Both the position numbers and the translations under genes were made by a program. Below, piece by piece: positions 1-9,374 of a stretch of DNA of 64,000 nucleotides; positions within the stretch are counted from its first letter, which is position 1, and each line of letters opens with the position of its first letter. The stretch is from Calothrix sp. PCC 7103. Lineage in GTDB: Bacteria; Cyanobacteriota; Cyanobacteriia; Cyanobacteriales; Nostocaceae. Where the stretch lies: assembly GCF_000331305.1 (NCBI RefSeq), contig NZ_KB217478.1, positions 2,949,776 to 3,013,775 on the forward strand. The letters run 5' to 3'. The notes under the pieces were generated by a model. The model made no database searches. It had not been told where the DNA came from and worked only from the letters and a program-made list of their open reading frames with translations.

Positions 1-65
1 TCCCATAAAATTAATGTATATCTGCGACGAATATTTCGAGGTGTGGGTCTCATAGCTTGCATCAT
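1..65 (-). CDS. 5' end of an unidentified gene, cut by window edge
   Basis: Reading leftwards, two adjacent ATG codons (start at 65 or 62) follow a strong GGGAGG ribosome site at about 68-75. The frame then stays open to the window edge, giving about 21 residues that begin MMQAMRPTPRNIRRR. The basic, arginine-rich start is all that can be seen, so no family is proposed. The good ribosome site is the main reason to think it is a real gene start. Confidence 0.45.
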   Translation of the reverse strand, partial: MMQAMRPTPRNIRRRYTLILW

Positions 66-104
66 AACCTCCCTCACAAAGCTAATAATTCATGTCATAC
101 AGCT

Positions 105-164
105 GGTGCGTGAAAGCATTTTAATTTTCCGTTTTATTGAAGTTCGTAATAGCTTTCACGCACC
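105..164. repeat. Palindromic repeat, copy A
   Basis: Arms GGTGCGTGAAAGC (105-117) and its complement (152-164) flank a 34-nt AT-rich centre. The whole unit recurs as a reverse complement at 606-666. This is a small hairpin-type interspersed repeat. It could also act as a bidirectional terminator. Confidence 0.7.
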
Positions 165-248
165 CTACCGAAGAATGGCACTTTCGCTCCTACTTGCTGC
201 ACTTGACTAATTCGCTCTGGCAAATTACGTCCTACCTGTCTGGCAATA

Positions 249-524
249 TTAAACTCCCCCTGCACCACTCGAAGCATTGATTGTATTTCCTAAAACATTA
301 GGAGCAATAATTCTTTCAACATTTAATATTTGGTCAGTTCCAAAACTACTTTTACCAATACCACCACGAGGAAAAAGAGAGATAGCTTGCCCAAAATTAC
401 TATAATCAACAGTATCAAAACCGCTACCACCATTAATTAAATCACTTCCAGCAGAAGAAACAAAAGTATCATTCCCGATAGAACCAAATAATCTGTCATT
501 ATTTCTAGTACCAAAAATAGTCAT
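249..524 (-). CDS. RTX-type calcium-binding repeat protein fragment
   Basis: A 91-residue protein with a GGAGA ribosome site just upstream of its ATG. Residues 8-45 hold glycine/aspartate-rich motifs such as GNDTF, GSDLINGG and GGSGFDTVDYS, resembling the nonapeptide repeats of hemolysin-type (RTX) calcium-binding proteins, which bind Ca2+ in a beta-roll after secretion. Full RTX proteins are hundreds of residues long. Here the pattern fades after about residue 60 and the protein ends GAGGV, so this looks like the N-terminal remnant of a larger gene or a degenerate small paralogue. A second short reading frame (134-277, 47 codons, coding-like composition) overlaps its 3' end, consistent with a frameshift or rearrangement. 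Inverted copies of one palindromic repeat (105-164, 606-666) bracket the region. Confidence 0.55.
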   Translation of the reverse strand: MTIFGTRNNDRLFGSIGNDTFVSSAGSDLINGGSGFDTVDYSNFGQAISLFPRGGIGKSSFGTDQILNVERIIAPNVLGNTINASSGAGGV

Positions 525-605
525 TGATTTTTCTCCAATTAATTACTTTTCAAAAACAAACATCTTTGTGTTGAATACAACTTACACAACCGACACATAC
601 AACGT

Positions 606-666
606 AGGGTGCGTGAAAGCTATTACAATCTTCAATAAAACGAAATATTAAACTGCTTTCACGCAC
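606..666. repeat. Palindromic repeat, copy B (inverted relative to copy A)
   Basis: Arms GGTGCGTGAAAGC (608-620) and GCTTTCACGCAC (655-666). The centre matches the reverse complement of the copy at 105-164 with only a few differences. Copies A and B therefore face each other around the RTX fragment. Confidence 0.7.
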
Positions 667-682
667 ATAAACCTATAAACCA

Positions 683-1174
683 TCACTTAATAACTTCTAA
701 ATCCACATGAGAACATCTTTCCATTCGGTCACAAGTAAAAAAGACTGGCCCATCAGGAGTAATAGAAAACAAAAAATTATCAGGAGAATAGTTCTTAGCT
801 GGTTTAGAAGTTTTATCATATACAGGATTAGAACCTATTAAAAATAAGCCACTAGGAATTGACTTAAGTGTCATATTTTGCCTAACAACTTCGGGTTTTC
901 CAGTATCAGAGTCATAATATCTAGTTCTCATCACCCCACTATAGCCACTCATAACCAAAGTACTTTCATGAACAATTCCATCAACACTGTGGGTTAACTT
1001 ATATGTGCCATATATTGGAGAATTAGCATTGCTAATCTTAGAATTACTTTGAGCAATAGTATAAGATGAAGATGGTTTTTCTGAATAATTTCTTGCACTT
1101 ACCGACTCAACACCAAATAATCCAACGACACCAATTAGTAAAGCTCCAGTAAAAACACTTTTCTTGAAGTTCAT
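683..1174 (-). CDS. Secreted hypothetical protein
   Basis: 163 residues from the ATG at 1174, chosen because an N-terminal signal peptide (MNFKKSV, then a hydrophobic stretch to about residue 25, ending near VSA-R) begins there and GGAG/GAGA lies 8-12 nt upstream. Longer readings to 1249 add unlikely cysteine-rich residues. The mature part is polar and beta-rich, with several Tyr/Ser runs, a TYKLTHSVDG segment and two C-terminal cysteines (TCDRMERC) that could form a disulfide. No family is recognised. It probably acts in the periplasm or outside the cell. Its neighbour on the same strand is another exported protein (1324-1812), 149 bp away, so they may be separate transcripts. Confidence 0.6.
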   Translation of the reverse strand: MNFKKSVFTGALLIGVVGLFGVESVSARNYSEKPSSSYTIAQSNSKISNANSPIYGTYKLTHSVDGIVHESTLVMSGYSGVMRTRYYDSDTGKPEVVRQNMTLKSIPSGLFLIGSNPVYDKTSKPAKNYSPDNFLFSITPDGPVFFTCDRMERCSHVDLEVIK

Positions 1175-1323
1175 ATTCTCAATTCTCCACATTAATAAAA
1201 TTTCACAAACCATCCAAGACAAACAAAAGCGAAGCGAATTGAAACACAACGTACTAACTCTGGGTTTTAGATATTAGAATCAAAAGCGATTTCAACATCT
1301 AAAACCCAAAATTAACATTGCCA

Positions 1324-1812
1324 TTAAAACCTATAACCAACACCAACTTTCCAAAGTGTTCCACCCCCATTAGTGAAATAAGTTCCATCACCATAGAGGA
1401 CAACATTTTGACTAATAGCTCCCTCGGCGCCTGCTTGCACCACAGCACCAGTGCCCAAAGAAACAGAAGAATTACCATCACTTATCGAAACTGCCGAAGC
1501 ACCAATACCTGCATAGATATTTGCGTTTTTACCAATACCAAAATCATAAGTAACAGTCGGTACAACTAAAGTTGCACATACACCACTATCACAAGCACCC
1601 GTAACAGTAGTTCGTATCGAAACAGGATTTAAATCAATACGTCCTGTTGCAGATGCTGCGGCGCCACTTCCATCAGCACTAACACCAACACCTATATAAC
1701 TGCCGCGCATACCTTCATCAGCACTAGCAGACTCAGTATTTAATAAAACTGGTACAGATGTAGCAGCACAAACAGCAGCAATCGTCACCACAGACTTCAA
1801 AAAGCGTTGCAT
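1324..1812 (-). CDS. Small outer-membrane beta-barrel protein
   Basis: 162 residues with an AGAGG ribosome site ahead of the ATG at 1812. Residues 1-31 form a signal peptide (MQRFLKSVVTIAAVCAA to SASA-D). The mature chain alternates polar and hydrophobic residues with frequent glycines: GSYIGVGVS, YDFGIGKNANIYAGIGAS, VVLYGDGTYF, LWKVGVGYRF. It ends in phenylalanine, the usual last residue of outer-membrane barrel strands recognised by the BAM machinery. The single cysteine pair (CDSGVC) may form a loop disulfide. The length suits an 8-strand barrel. The part spanning 1457-1570 recurs almost unchanged at 19563-19676, inside an unrelated open frame. Assignment to the barrel class is by composition, not by a named family. 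Confidence 0.65.
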   Translation of the reverse strand: MQRFLKSVVTIAAVCAATSVPVLLNTESASADEGMRGSYIGVGVSADGSGAAASATGRIDLNPVSIRTTVTGACDSGVCATLVVPTVTYDFGIGKNANIYAGIGASAVSISDGNSSVSLGTGAVVQAGAEGAISQNVVLYGDGTYFTNGGGTLWKVGVGYRF

Positions 1813-2634
1813 AATAACCTCTATTCAACTAAATTCTTAATTTTTTTCAGATGAGTGTAAATAGCAACTCAAACATCTGTATAATTACTTTTCAGCTTTA
1901 GAACTTGATGTTTGAGCAGTCAGTGTTTTTACCGACACCCTTAGCGTAAAACAGCAAGCAAATAGATAAAATAACCAAAGCGACCACTTTACTGACACAA
2001 AGAGTTACCAGTAAATGGCACAAACCTGTAATAGACCCATCCGGAAATAAAATTTGCAGTTTCCAGTGGGATTCCTTAACTCCTGTACCGCAAATGAGGT
2101 ATATTTTACAACAGCAGAACTCAAGAAAAATTGAATAAATCTCATCTTTTTTAGTAAATATACTGAGATAAAAAGTGAAAATTTTACTTAAAATAAGATT
2201 TTTACGAATAAACAAAATGTGTAAAGTTATATATTACTCAATTAGAAATATTGTACTTATTAGTATTAAAAGTCTATATTATACCCGTTCGCAGTATAGC
2301 TGTAGCTTAAAGCACGGCGCCATTATCACAAACATCTTCTCAAGCATACAAACCACTAGTTCTACTACCAAAAGTACGCAACCGTACCAACCATAAACAA
2401 ACATTCGCGTAAGCGTTCGGCAACAAATTTATTAATTAATGGCGCATCTTTAGATTCTTCTTCATCCTCACCAGCTTGATAATCTAAAAAATCAGGATTC
2501 CATTTTACAGTAAGCAGTGCAATATATGAGATAATGTATTAGTACTGTTAAAAGTTCTGGCGCCCGTAAATAAAGTACTACTATTTTATGGTAAATTTAT
2601 TTCGGATTATGCTGCGAAAACGGGGAGTTTTTCA
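1813..2634. other. 822-bp intergenic region with possible gene remnant
   Basis: AT-rich. Open frames at 1898-2215 (-) and 2175-2396 (+) lack ribosome sites and have protein compositions unlike real genes, so they are not called. Near its right end, minus-strand 2380-2520 reads as a coherent protein-like stretch (see separate entry). The segment directly before 2635 holds the ribosome site of the TPR-CHAT gene. Confidence 0.5.
2383..2520 (-). pseudogene. Possible remnant of an unidentified gene
   Basis: The minus strand from 2520 reads ALLTVKWNPDFLDYQ, then an acidic stretch and PLINKFVAERLREC, before running into a stop near 2383. The residue mix (Asp/Glu run, amphipathic helix at the end) looks like the C-terminal part of a real protein, but there is no start codon with a ribosome site. 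The family is not recognised. Confidence is low because only about 45 residues remain. Confidence 0.3.
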
Positions 2635-5600
2635 ATGCAACCTCAAAAAGTTGGACTAATAGCAATTGCTAGTTTATTAGCTACCTTTTCAATTAATGGT
2701 GGATGCTCCCGCTTTTGCCAAGCTCAACAACAAGTTTCAGCAAGGCAATTAGTTGCAAACTCTCAGGTGATAGCTCAAACCTCAAATCCCCCCAAAGCTA
2801 AAGCAGATAAATTTTTTGAGCGAGGAAATAAACAGTTTGAGACTAGCCAATTTCCAGATGCATTACTGTCTTTTCAACAAGCATTAAATATTTACCGAGC
2901 AATTGGAGATAGCAGTCACGCAGCCGAAACGCTCAATCAGCTAGGAGCAGTTTACACTAAGCTGAGTCAATATCAAAAAGCTCAGGAAACTTTGCAGTTA
3001 GCTTTAAATATTTTCCGCACTCAGAAGCAACGCTTAGGGGAAGCATTAGTACTCAATCATCTTGGGGAAGTGGATCGCCATCAGGGTGAGACTGAAACTG
3101 CGCTGAAGCATCACGAACAAGCTTTGGCAATTGTACGAGAATTGGGCAACCGTGCTGAAGAAGCAGCATCTGTGCATGACATCGCCGCAGTTTACGAAAC
3201 TCAAGGAAAGTATGAAAATGCTCTCAAATTCTATGAGCAAGCTTTATTGATGCGGCGCCAGGTGAAAGATAGAACAGGGGAAGCCCTAACTTTGATTGGA
3301 CTGGGAAATACTTACTTGAGTTATATCCAGTTAAAGCTGCACTACCAGGTAATTAAGAAGCCGGAAGAATTAAAACCCTACCAAGATGTCCTCAAGTATT
3401 ACCAGCAAGCATTAGCTATTATGCACTCTGTTGGCAACCGTGCGGGCGTTGGCTGGAGTCTCAATGGTATTGCTATGAGTTATGGCGCTTTAAATAAGCA
3501 GGAAGATGCTCTAAAATTTTATCAGCAAGCCTTAGTTAAGATGCGTGAAGTGGGCGATCGCTCTGGGGAAGCAGCTGTTATCTTCAATCTTGGCAAAGAT
3601 TATAATTGGGGAATAGACCCTCAACGGGAATCTAGACCGATTTCACTGGATTTGTATGAGCAAGCTTTAGCTATTACCCGTGAGATAGGCGATCGCCCTT
3701 TGCAAGCTAAAATCCTCTCTAAAATGGGCTTTGTTTACAAAAATAAAGGGCGTACACGGCCGGAAACTGCTCTCGAGTATTATAAACAAGTTTTACCGAT
3801 AGCGCGACAGATAGGCGATCGCTCTTTGGAAGAAAAAGCCCTGCACCTGATTGGCGATATCTACAGTAGCCTGGGCTACCCTCAAACCGCTCAGGAATAT
3901 CAAGAAAAAGCTTTCTTCATCAGGCTGGAAATGGGTATGGGTATTAATTTTCCCACAGATATTGTCAAAGTGGGAACTCTTGTTACCTACAGTACGCCAA
4001 AAAAAAGACCGACTTTGATTGTTCTGCTGGATGGAGAAGCCCTAATCCATTACAGAAATGGCGAAGCTCATGCATCCCACCAACGATATCAAGCCGCTTT
4101 AGAATCTTATCAGCAAGCCTTGGCAATTGTTCGCCAACAACAAAATCGCCCTTGGGAATGGGTAATTCTCAATCAAATGGGGACAATTTACGAAACTTTG
4201 GCACAATTTCCCGCAGCTTTAGATAGTTATCAGCAAAGCTTGACAATTAGACGAGAAGTAGATGAACGTGCAGCAAAACAGCCAATACCCCATACTATTC
4301 GCGTAGCTTATGGCACGGATGTTAATTTTCACAGTCAAGAAGGAATGCAATTGCATGAGGGAATTACCAAGGGTGTAATTAGGATCGGAGAAGGAAAGCC
4401 GATCACTACTCCTATAACTACTCTTGTTAATAATAGCTCAGGGCTAACGATGCACCAAAACAAGTTAACAGGTGTGATCTCTACTAATTTTACTACTTTT
4501 GGGCAGAAAAAAGTAGAGGTAATTGCAGGGTTGGCTGGATGGGGAGGCTTTACAGAAAATGAAGAAGAAGACACCCTCGCGAATATGGGGGATATTTACA
4601 AAGCACTCGGACAACACCAAGCTGCATTGAATTCTTACAGCGAAGCCTTAAAAATTATCCGCGCTGAGTTGCAAAGCCAGGAAAGCAAAGAGTCTCAGTT
4701 GCGGAGATTAACAATAGAGGGAGCTTACTATCAGCAAGAGCAGAGAATCAAAAGAAGCATGGGGACAGTTTACGCTACACTAGGACAACACCAAACTGCC
4801 TTACAGTTTTACCAGGAATCTCTGGCAATTGCCAACAAGGAAAATAGCGGCGATCGCATTGTTAGCCAAATACCTATGATCCTAACGCAGATTGGCAAGG
4901 CTTACGAAAATTTAGGACAGTACCCAGCTGCGCTACAAGCTTATCAACAAGCATTAGCGATCGCTCGTGACCCTAAAAATCAAGGATACTATTTTTCGGA
5001 AGAATATCTAATTCGTCAGTATGGGTCACAAGAATATTTCCGGCGGTTTAAAATAGCTTATGCAAAGCCAGATCCAGAAGCACTCCTCAACAGTATTGGC
5101 GCAATTTACGATAAGCTAGGACAACCCCAAGCCGCGCGGGAACATCGCCAGCAAGCGACATCATTTAAACAAGAAATTAGCAACCGTAGTGAGGAAGAAA
5201 TCACTGGTAAAAAGGCAATTTTGATTACCGAAGTTGGCAAAGATGAAACAAAAAAACCCATTGTGCAGATAAATCGGCTAGAGGGTGAAGCAGTCGTTCT
5301 GTTTGCGGCGGGAAATAGTTACACTTCACAAGGGGAATATCTCAAACAACAATATCAATTTGCCTTGCAATCTTACCAGCAAGCTTTGGCAATTGTTCGC
5401 CAACAAAAAAATCGCCCTTGGGAAGCAGTAATTCTCACTCAAATGGGATTAGTTTACGAAAAGTTAGGACAAAATCAAGCGGCTTTAGAGTTATCTCAAC
5501 AAGCGTTGGCGATTAAACGAGAAATTGAGAATCTGGCTGAAAAAAAGGCGACTATCCTGAGTAAACCTCCCTTCAGTGGTTCTGTCAATTATCAACAGTT

Positions 5601-8385
5601 AGAAATTCGTTTTGCATCCGGTAAAATTACTACTTTTAAACCAGAAGGAGGAGTAATTTTCTTTGCTCAAACACGAGAAAAACTGAAAGCTGATCAAATA
5701 TTTAAAGAAGGTTTTAGGCAGTCTAGAGACAAGAAGTATACCAGAGCAATTAAAACATTAGAGGCAGCTTTATCGATTTATAAACAGCTAGAAGATAAAG
5801 CAGGTATTGCGAAGACTTTCTATGAAATCGGGCAAATTTATGACCGCCAAAAAGATGAACAGCAAGCATTGAAATACTACCAGCAAGCTTTGTCAATTTA
5901 CAGAGAAATAGGCGATAAATCTGGAGAAAAATATAGCCTCAACTTGATGGAGAGAATTTACTATCAGCAAGGTCGTCAACTTTCCCAGAAAGGTCAATAT
6001 CACGAAGCTTTAGAGAATTTTCGCCAAGTCTTAGAGATTGCCAAAAAACTAGATCGTCAAGAAACAGTCTGGATAACTCTCAACCAAATGGCTATAATTT
6101 ACAGCAGTTTGGGAGAGTATAAATTAGCTTTAGATTACTATCAACAAGCCTTACCAATTCGCCACGAAATTTTAGGGCATTGGGTAGGAGTCGAGTTCAA
6201 TATGGGACGAATTTATGAACTACTAGGGCAATACGAACTAGCTTTAAAATCCTATCAAGAAGCCTTAAAAACTGCCAGAAAACCCGTATTACTAGAAATC
6301 GACGGCAGCCGAATTGGAGACATTGCGGGTGAAGCCAGAGCTATCAATGCTATGGGGAATATTCACTACAGGCAAGGAAAGTATGAATTAGCATTAGATT
6401 TACATCGCCAAGCTTTAACAGTTCTCAAAAAAGTTAACGATCAAAAAGAACAAAAATTTTTAGAAGGAACGACATTATATAGTATTGGGCTAGTTTACCT
6501 GCAGCAAAAAAAATACCAATTAGCATTAGATTTTTTGCAGCCTGCGTTAGCTATTTACCAACAATTTAACTTTAGGCGTTCAGAAGGTATAACTCTCCAC
6601 GCTATCGGCAAGGTTTACTTTGAGCAAGGAGAATATCAATTAGCCTGGAACTTCTTACAGCAAAGTTTGATAATTGCTCAGTCAATTGGCAATAAAGAAG
6701 GTGAAGGAGAGATTCTGAATACTATCGGTTATTTACTAGAAAAACAAAACCAATCTGAATTAGCAATTATTTTCTTTAAACAATCAGTTAATGCCAGAGA
6801 AGCGATTCGCCAAAATATTAGGGAACTTTCAAAAGAACAACAGCAATCTTACACCGAAACCATTGCTCAAGATTATCGTCACCTAGCCGATATCCTCCTG
6901 CAAAAAAATCGAGTTTTGGAAGCGCAACGGGTGCTAGATTTACTTAAAGTTCAGGAAATTGAAGACTATTTTCGCAATGTTCGGGGGAGCGATAATACTG
7001 CGACTGGTGTTGTTGAACGTCCTCAAGAACAGCAAATTCGTAAGGGAATGGCGACGGAAATTGATAAAGCGATTGCACTAGGTAAAGAACTCGCTCAACT
7101 TGAAAGCATTCAAGTTACTAAGCGCACACCAGCCCAAACCCAGCGTATCATCGCATTGAGAAAAACTCAGCAGGAGATTGCTAAACAGTTCAACGCTTTC
7201 CTCGAAAGCCCCAAAGTGCGAGAATGGATCGGGCAACTTCAGCAAACCACCCAAGGGCAGAGTTTTAATTTAGAGTCCTCTGCCACAGCCTTACAGGATA
7301 ATTTGAAAAAACTTCAGCAAGATGCTGTGATCATCTATCCCTTGGTATTGAGCGATCGCTTAGAACTGATTTTAGTCACACCCTATGCGCCACCACTGCG
7401 CCGCACCGTTGCTGTCACACAAACAGAACTCAACCGCGCGATAGTTGAATTTCGTTCGGCGTTACCAAAACGTACACCTGGGGTGAGAGTTCCGGCTCAA
7501 AAGCTCTACGATTGGCTGATCAAACCCCTAGAAAATGACCTAGCTCAAGCTAAAACTAAAACTATTATCTACGCCCCTGATGGACAACTACGTTATGTTC
7601 CCCTAGGCGCCGTATATGATGGTCAGCAATGGCTAGTCGAGCGTTTCAGTATTAATAATATTACTGCCGTTAGCTTAACTGACCTCAACACCAAACCGCA
7701 GAATCAGTTAAATGTGTTAGCAGGCGCCTTTACTCAAGGTAACTATAGCTTTGAGGTAGGTTCTCGGCGGTTTAAATTCTCCGGCTTACCCTTTGCAGGT
7801 GTAGAAGTAGAAAATCTGGCGCAAACCGTTCCTCGGACAAAAAAGCTATTAGATCAGCAATTCAATCAAGATATTGTGTTGCAGATGAATGATTACTCCG
7901 TCGTGCATCTGGCTACTCACGCCTCATTTACCAACGGACAACCTGAAGAATCGTTTATTTTATTTGGTAATGGTGATCGCGCTACACTACGAGATATTCA
8001 AAATTGGCGGTTACCGAATGTTGATTTAGTCGTACTTTCAGCTTGTGAAACTGGATTAGGAGATCAGTTAGGCGACGGTAGGGAAATTCTCGGTTTTGGC
8101 TACCAGATGCAACAGACAGGCGCCAGAGCTGCGATCGCTTCTTTATGGTCGGTAGATGATGGCGGTACACAAGTTTTAATCAATGCTTTTTATACTAAAA
8201 TAGCACAAGGAAAGATCACAAAAGCCGAGGCTCTGCGTCAAGCGCAAATTGCTCTAATTAATGGCAACTACAAAACCATAGGTCAGCAAAGAAGCATCAA
8301 CGATAATTTATCACCACAGGTAAGGCATCACCTAAGTCACCCTTTTTACTGGGCGCCGTTTATTCTCATTGGCAATGGTTTGTGA
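2635..8385 (+). CDS. TPR-CHAT protein: giant exported tetratricopeptide-repeat protein with C-terminal caspase-like CHAT domain
   Basis: 1916 residues; GGGGAG ribosome site 9 nt before the ATG. Residues 1-30 are a signal peptide, possibly a lipoprotein type (GGC at 23-25). From about 55 to 1510 it carries many 40-residue tetratricopeptide repeats of the kinesin-light-chain style (YYQQALAI, GEAL-L-IG patterns), normally protein-binding. Non-TPR, beta-rich inserts interrupt them at about 432-470, 550-640, 858-885 and 976-1012. The C-terminus (about 1560-1915) is a CHAT domain, a caspase-related cysteine peptidase fold, with the expected His1762 (HLATHAS) and Cys1804 (LSACETG). CHAT proteins cleave partner proteins in signalling or defence pathways; the substrate here is unknown. 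Residues about 485-515 and 905-935 derive from a near-identical DNA duplication. Seven HIP1 octamers lie in this gene. It stands alone but lies 4 kb from a second CHAT gene cassette. Confidence 0.9.
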   Translation: MQPQKVGLIAIASLLATFSINGGCSRFCQAQQQVSARQLVANSQVIAQTSNPPKAKADKFFERGNKQFETSQFPDALLSFQQALNIYRAIGDSSHAAETLNQLGAVYTKLSQYQKAQETLQLALNIFRTQKQRLGEALVLNHLGEVDRHQGETETALKHHEQALAIVRELGNRAEEAASVHDIAAVYETQGKYENALKFYEQALLMRRQVKDRTGEALTLIGLGNTYLSYIQLKLHYQVIKKPEELKPYQDVLKYYQQALAIMHSVGNRAGVGWSLNGIAMSYGALNKQEDALKFYQQALVKMREVGDRSGEAAVIFNLGKDYNWGIDPQRESRPISLDLYEQALAITREIGDRPLQAKILSKMGFVYKNKGRTRPETALEYYKQVLPIARQIGDRSLEEKALHLIGDIYSSLGYPQTAQEYQEKAFFIRLEMGMGINFPTDIVKVGTLVTYSTPKKRPTLIVLLDGEALIHYRNGEAHASHQRYQAALESYQQALAIVRQQQNRPWEWVILNQMGTIYETLAQFPAALDSYQQSLTIRREVDERAAKQPIPHTIRVAYGTDVNFHSQEGMQLHEGITKGVIRIGEGKPITTPITTLVNNSSGLTMHQNKLTGVISTNFTTFGQKKVEVIAGLAGWGGFTENEEEDTLANMGDIYKALGQHQAALNSYSEALKIIRAELQSQESKESQLRRLTIEGAYYQQEQRIKRSMGTVYATLGQHQTALQFYQESLAIANKENSGDRIVSQIPMILTQIGKAYENLGQYPAALQAYQQALAIARDPKNQGYYFSEEYLIRQYGSQEYFRRFKIAYAKPDPEALLNSIGAIYDKLGQPQAAREHRQQATSFKQEISNRSEEEITGKKAILITEVGKDETKKPIVQINRLEGEAVVLFAAGNSYTSQGEYLKQQYQFALQSYQQALAIVRQQKNRPWEAVILTQMGLVYEKLGQNQAALELSQQALAIKREIENLAEKKATILSKPPFSGSVNYQQLEIRFASGKITTFKPEGGVIFFAQTREKLKADQIFKEGFRQSRDKKYTRAIKTLEAALSIYKQLEDKAGIAKTFYEIGQIYDRQKDEQQALKYYQQALSIYREIGDKSGEKYSLNLMERIYYQQGRQLSQKGQYHEALENFRQVLEIAKKLDRQETVWITLNQMAIIYSSLGEYKLALDYYQQALPIRHEILGHWVGVEFNMGRIYELLGQYELALKSYQEALKTARKPVLLEIDGSRIGDIAGEARAINAMGNIHYRQGKYELALDLHRQALTVLKKVNDQKEQKFLEGTTLYSIGLVYLQQKKYQLALDFLQPALAIYQQFNFRRSEGITLHAIGKVYFEQGEYQLAWNFLQQSLIIAQSIGNKEGEGEILNTIGYLLEKQNQSELAIIFFKQSVNAREAIRQNIRELSKEQQQSYTETIAQDYRHLADILLQKNRVLEAQRVLDLLKVQEIEDYFRNVRGSDNTATGVVERPQEQQIRKGMATEIDKAIALGKELAQLESIQVTKRTPAQTQRIIALRKTQQEIAKQFNAFLESPKVREWIGQLQQTTQGQSFNLESSATALQDNLKKLQQDAVIIYPLVLSDRLELILVTPYAPPLRRTVAVTQTELNRAIVEFRSALPKRTPGVRVPAQKLYDWLIKPLENDLAQAKTKTIIYAPDGQLRYVPLGAVYDGQQWLVERFSINNITAVSLTDLNTKPQNQLNVLAGAFTQGNYSFEVGSRRFKFSGLPFAGVEVENLAQTVPRTKKLLDQQFNQDIVLQMNDYSVVHLATHASFTNGQPEESFILFGNGDRATLRDIQNWRLPNVDLVVLSACETGLGDQLGDGREILGFGYQMQQTGARAAIASLWSVDDGGTQVLINAFYTKIAQGKITKAEALRQAQIALINGNYKTIGQQRSINDNLSPQVRHHLSHPFYWAPFILIGNGL

Positions 8386-8416
8386 ATATCAAAACCATAT
8401 ATTTTAATCACCTCAC

Positions 8417-9259
8417 TTATGGTTTGTGTTCAGAAATAAACGAGTTAATTGCAGTTACTACTTTCCCACTTCCATCGCGAGCAAATTTCTGTTGATGAAA
8501 TATAAACGGTCGGCGGTTCGCAAATAGCAGGCGGATATTTTGGTAATTTCTGCGTCGATTGTAAGCATCGCCACCATAAATTCCAAATTTTTCAGAAAGT
8601 ATTCCTAGATGCCCTACAATCTGAGTATCGGCTGCAATCAGTTCAGTAAAGAGGGATAATTGCGAACGGAATCTTCCCAGCTTGATTATGGTGACTGTAT
8701 TAGTATTAGCATCTATTTCTAAGGTGTTGTATCCTTGATTGAAAATTATGATCAGACCTAAGATAAACAGCAACAACCCAGGCGGTAGAAGGAAAAACAT
8801 AATAAATCTACTCAGATTTGCAGATGCATACAGATTCATCTCCCATGTTTTATTACCACTATTTAATCGTCCTAAACCTTGATTGATGGATTTAATATTT
8901 TCAATATTATTAGATGTTGATTCTAGCACAATCCAAGGTTTTGAACTAGTAAGGACAATATTTTCTTGGTTCACACTCTGTGAGGATATCGCCTTTTTTA
9001 CATCTGTAATTTTAATTGTCTTGCCATTTATTATACCAGGAACTCGATAATTACAGGTCGTAGTTTGCTGCTGTCGCCAGCAGGTCAGCGTTCGAGGTAA
9101 ATTAGCTTCCCAAAGCATAACTGACAATATTGAATTGAAGAAAATAATAATCCCAAAATAGTGTAAAAAAAATAGCCAAAAAGCTAATCCTGCATCTTGA
9201 TGAATGAGCAAAGTATAGGAACTAGGCTGAAAAATTCTAAACTTTACAAAAATATTCAT
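8417..9259 (-). CDS. Hypothetical membrane protein
   Basis: 280 residues with hydrophobic segments near residues 22-50 (AFWLFFLHYFGIIIFF) and 150-175 (FIMFFLLPPGLLLFILG). A loop of about 100 residues between them contains two cysteines (TCWRQQQTTTC). After the second membrane segment comes a soluble domain of about 100 residues, rich in beta residues (LEIDANTNTVTIIKLGRF), which resembles the layout of small membrane-tethered PH-like domains; this is an inference only. It converges with the TPR-CHAT gene. The next gene to its right, a nonsense-interrupted pseudogene, also ends in membrane segments. There is no clear ribosome site at 9259, so the start is uncertain. Confidence 0.55.
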   Translation of the reverse strand: MNIFVKFRIFQPSSYTLLIHQDAGLAFWLFFLHYFGIIIFFNSILSVMLWEANLPRTLTCWRQQQTTTCNYRVPGIINGKTIKITDVKKAISSQSVNQENIVLTSSKPWIVLESTSNNIENIKSINQGLGRLNSGNKTWEMNLYASANLSRFIMFFLLPPGLLLFILGLIIIFNQGYNTLEIDANTNTVTIIKLGRFRSQLSLFTELIAADTQIVGHLGILSEKFGIYGGDAYNRRRNYQNIRLLFANRRPFIFHQQKFARDGSGKVVTAINSFISEHKP

Positions 9260-9374
9260 AATAAGAATAAATATGAAAATAACGATAAAAAATAACGATT
9301 AAACTAATATAATAAAAACATATTTTGGTAGACATACAAATTTGGTGATAATCTGAATTTAGTCATCAATTAAA

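Noticed and set aside
1898-2215. 105-residue ORF on the minus strand and 73-residue ORF at 2175-2396 on the plus strand
   Set aside because: No ribosome site and no coherent domain pattern, with Cys/Leu-rich composition typical of random AT-rich DNA. They overlap each other antisense.
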